Origin: Circinella umbellata
Taxonomy: Eukaryota; Mucoromycota; Mucoromycetes; Mucorales; Lichtheimiaceae
DNA length: 64,000 nucleotides
Direction of reading: 5' to 3'
NCBI GenBank assembly: GCA_025093555.1
Contig: JAIWNF010000041.1
Span: 450,532 to 514,531 of the forward strand
Shown here piece by piece: positions 60,639 through 64,000 of the stretch. A model generated the notes under the pieces. It was given only the letters and a program-made list of their open reading frames with translations. It did no database searches and was not told where the DNA came from. Numbering within the stretch: position 1 is the stretch's first letter; the number at the start of each line of letters is the position of its first letter. Made by a program: the position numbers and the translations under genes.

Positions 60639-62456
60639 ACTGTCACACTAAACCAATAATAATAGAGAATGAGATACAAGACATAAAAATTGGGGATATA
60701 ATATATGAGAATAATAAAAGACTAATCCATACCAATACAATATAGGAGGACAGAGATATAAACGACTACAACAGCAGAGATACAACAATACAATGAGATA
60801 TAAACGACTGGAAACCAGCGATACAAAATAATAGGATGAATCAAAAACTATATAATGATAAGACTAATTAATAAATCATGATAATGACTTGACCAAACGG
60901 ACTCTCTTGTTCCTTCACACACAAAATATTAGGAAAAGATCGCACTTGAGATACGACTTGACTAATCCGAGCCAAGAGATGAAAACCGGTGAGAAAAGGG
61001 GAAAAGTGTATGTTTTATTTATGCGTGAATGAATGTGGTTTAAATAATTCCCATAACGCAGGATAGAGATTAACTATTGTTATGACAAATTTCCTAATTT
61101 GGGCATCCACTTATTTGTTCTCGGTTGAGTTTGATTTTTACTATGTAAAAAAAAAAAATTGGTAGTGTGTAGAAAACACTTTTCCCTTCTTTTTTTTTTT
61201 ATATATTATCACCACAAACAGATAACCGTAAATATGATGCACGTACGAAAAGTTTGGATATGAACTCATTGGAAGATGGAAAACGGGATGAAAGATCACA
61301 AACTACTGAGAGATGTCAATGAGCACAAAAAAAACATGAATTAATAAAAAACATGGACATGGAACAGTATTAAACCAAAGCTTTTATACACGGCAAGATG
61401 AAGGCATCTGGTAAGAAACACAATTGTTTTTTTAATCAACGTATATATAGAAATATAAGGAAGGGTTTTAATGAGAGTTTCCATCGGAATGGAATATAAA
61501 TGAATATTATTTTATTATATATTCCAACTACTAATAATATTATGCGCTCTTTTTTCTTTTTTTTCTTATATATATATATACCCGTTCACCTAAAAACAAA
61601 CGATTTAATATTTCCTCTTTTTCAATTGCCAGACGAATTATTACTTTAGGTATATATAAAACAGAATCTATAAAGCAAGAACAAAAAAAAAGAATGAAGC
61701 TGGTATCTAGATCGTAATGTGATAATTATTGAGAAAGTAATAATAATTATAATAATAATAATAATAACAGAATCAATATATAATGAAATTCAACCATTCT
61801 GTTATATTTATAGAGAATTATTTTGCAAATATATAAACTTAAACAGCTTGGAAAGATACAAATGATGGTATATTTCGAAACGTGATAGAAAAGAGTATAG
61901 TTTATTTATATACACTGTATATAAATACGTATCAGTATATACCACTCACCATCAAGCCCCTTATTTGTATACTTATTGTCAAGATCCACATCATGCACAG
62001 CTAATCATTATTACCATCAACAGCACCAATGCATTTTTGATCGATTGAAACCAGCTAATAACAACTATATGCCTTATATATCATTTTGATCGATGACGGA
62101 TTAATTGGTACTTTTTTTTTATTATGAATTTCTGCTATTATCATGATTATCACAATAACATGCATAATTTCTAACGATTGTCAATTCTACAACTATTAGA
62201 TGATGGACTTATATACCAGTGGATCAGGTTTGTTATTAGTTTAATGAATTGTATATTTGAGAGAAAGTCAATAATAAAAGCATCACTATCATATTTTATA
62301 CGTTGTATTTTTAGTAATAGTTGAGAAAAGGATGTTGATATTGATATTTTGATAATTGGATAATTGGATAAATATGATATATAACTAAAAAAAATAATGG
62401 TCAATTGTGAAACAAGTAAAAAAAAAGCAGAAGAGAAAAGAGTGATATGTTGTTGA
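60639..62456. other. Intergenic stretch between hAT and MULE remnants
   Basis: AT-rich, with no gene supported. It contains the solitary terminal-repeat copy at 61108-61133 and a TAATAATAATAA microsatellite at about 61750-61768. Confidence 0.5.
61108..61133. repeat. Solo copy of a miniature-element terminus
   Basis: CACTTATTTGTTCTCGGTTG plus AGTTTG matches, over 26 bases, the right terminus of the small element at 9667-9811 read on its minus strand. Similarity stops abruptly inside. No partner terminus is seen nearby. Confidence 0.6.
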
Positions 62457-64000
62457 TCAATTACGTTGTGTATTGCCAGTTCGACGATGATGATGACGCT
62501 GGATCATCTCTTGGTGAAATACAAGAAGTTCTCTGACCCGTTGTGCGTATTCATTCGATTCTTCTTCAGAGGTTGTGGACAAATTAACAACGCGATGAGA
62601 ATCATGATGCAGAGAAGAAAATGTTTGGGCAACAAATTGCAAATTATCTTGTGTTGTATCAATATTTTCGATGATATTGTCATTGTTGTTTGCTGTGGAT
62701 TCTGTTTCGATAGGTAGCTGCTGTATGCGCTGTTATACAACGTTCTGTTCAATAAACTCACCATTTTGGATCGTGCCTGCTTCAAGCATGTCAATTGCAC
62801 GCTCTTGCTCTATTCGAATCGTATTTGCATGCTTGTAAAATTCCGTAATAAGTACATGTGCTTACAAGGGGCGTGTCTATGCATATAGTCAGAACAAGTG
62901 CAGGAATCAATATGCATATCTTCATTTACAGTAACATGATAGTCAGGAGTAGAACGAGTAACACGAGTGACAAATGACCGCACTATCTATATCCCTGTCA
63001 TTGGGCTGCTAACATTTTCACCGTGAGGATTACGGATCATTGCTAAAATCATATTTGCAGAGATAAGAGATGCAGGATATTCACGTTGGGATTGCTCATT
63101 TTGTAATGGGCCCATTCGACCATTGTTGCTCATAATTCGATCGCGTTCTTGCTTGAAATAAAACTCAACATCATTAACAAGAATAAAGATGAGACGATCA
63201 AATCGTTTGTTGCGTACATGTTTAAGATACACTGACTTCAATTGGTTGTGCCAGCTTTCGATAAATGCATTACTGGCAAACGATCTGTTTCTTTGATCCA
63301 TATATGCATACGACCATCTTCGAACAATATGATCAGGTTCCCAATGTTCTTGAAAATTATTAAGAAATATGTCATCGGCATAATAATCATTCTTAAATTG
63401 TTCTATTGCTGTATATGTTGCATTCATATCTGTATATCGCATAATATCTTTCAATGCAGATAGCATTTCATGGCGACGTTCTTCTTGCTCACTTGCTGTA
63501 TATGTTGGGTCATGCACTTTTTCTTTCAAATAACGGTTACATGATCGAACAACATGGAAAGCACAATAATGGATAGATGCTGCTGGAAAAACTGCATCAA
63601 TGGCATTAACTTCTGCAATAGAACAGTCAATAGTCATTTGTTCAATCATCAACCCACATTGATCCCGAAGAAAAGCCAACCATTCCTTAAGCGGACCAGC
63701 AGAGTGATTATTCGTGAACATATAGGCATCAGGATAGCCTGTTCCTGTAGATGGATCCCGCGTTACAATGGTGTACATAATGTCATTAACATTGGTAGTA
63801 ATATTGTAAGTCGCATCCATGCAGACTGATCTTGCTTGTTGAAGAAAGTGTAGTTGAGTTGGTGATAAAAAACCGAAGCTATATATGTCATTATGGGTGG
63901 TATATCGTGATGGATCGCCATTGAAGATTGTATAATTATCTGATCGTAGACGCTCATTAAGCCAGATTTGTACTGATCTCATGTCATCATCATCAAACTG
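62457..64000 (-). pseudogene. MULE transposase with SWIM zinc finger, damaged and partial
   Basis: The frame runs in from the right edge (upstream residues QFDDDD continue past 63982), so the start is outside. Counting from the Met at 63982, the MULE DDE core has Asp56 in SVCMDATYN, Asp119 in MTIDCSIAEVNAI, an HYCAFHV segment at 138-144 and Glu242 in SNAFIESWHNQLK. The frame ends at a TAG (62987-62989), but homology continues directly in the same frame into VRSFVTRVTRS and a SWIM finger, CTCSDYMHRHAPCKHMYLL. The frame then slips near 62830 and meets a TAA near 62730 before the C-terminal segment ending HHHRRTGNTQRN at 62457. These lesions suggest a dead copy; only readthrough and frameshifting could give a full product. 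Confidence 0.8.

Noticed and set aside
1..64000. Search by eye for CRISPR arrays, rRNA genes and LTR retrotransposons
   Set aside because: No regularly spaced direct repeats, rRNA-like sequence, or reverse transcriptase/LTR pairs were seen.

Overview
This window looks like nuclear DNA of an early-diverging filamentous fungus, most likely Mucoromycota and probably Mucorales. It is very AT-rich. Genes carry many short introns with GTAAGT/GTATGT-like donors. The housekeeping proteins are clearly fungal. Several dispersed families resemble multicopy families I recall from Mucorales. All assignments come from reading the sequence; no database search was run.

Layout. 1-11.3 kb is accessory DNA. 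It holds three copies of one multi-exon family with a PD-(D/E)XK nuclease-like motif: one intact copy running off the left edge, and two broken copies facing away from each other around a small inverted-repeat element. It also holds a 850-bp pogo/Fot1-type element with TA target duplications and a decayed gene at about 6-8 kb. 12.7-16.8 kb has a complex I ESSS-type subunit gene convergent with a 937-residue coiled-coil membrane protein gene that contains a GC-AG intron. 18.5-25.7 kb has two tandem HET-domain-like genes: the first has an early stop, the second is frameshifted. 25.9-36 kb is a compact housekeeping block: dolichol kinase (SEC59), mitochondrial release factor 1 (MRF1), divergent DCP2, and a CAD-type zinc alcohol dehydrogenase. 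DCP2 contains a convincing U12-type AT-AC intron.

36-42.9 kb is gene-poor. It holds a broken gene of a second nuclease-like family and a non-autonomous inverted-repeat element. 43.6-51.9 kb has a catalase, CFT2/CPSF2 and, divergent from CFT2, COA4. 52-64 kb is a transposon graveyard: a FAR1/MULE-type pseudogene, a gene with a serine-recombinase-like C-terminal half, a decayed Ac-like hAT element whose left end interrupts an older reading frame, and a second MULE with a SWIM finger that runs off the right edge.

Functional themes. The housekeeping genes belong to respiration and mitochondria (ESSS, COA4, MRF1), mRNA 3' processing and decay (CFT2, DCP2), glycosylation (SEC59) and redox or aldehyde metabolism (catalase, ADH). 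They do not form one pathway. The most interesting accessory content is the two PD-(D/E)XK-like families, the HET-like pair and the recombinase-like gene.
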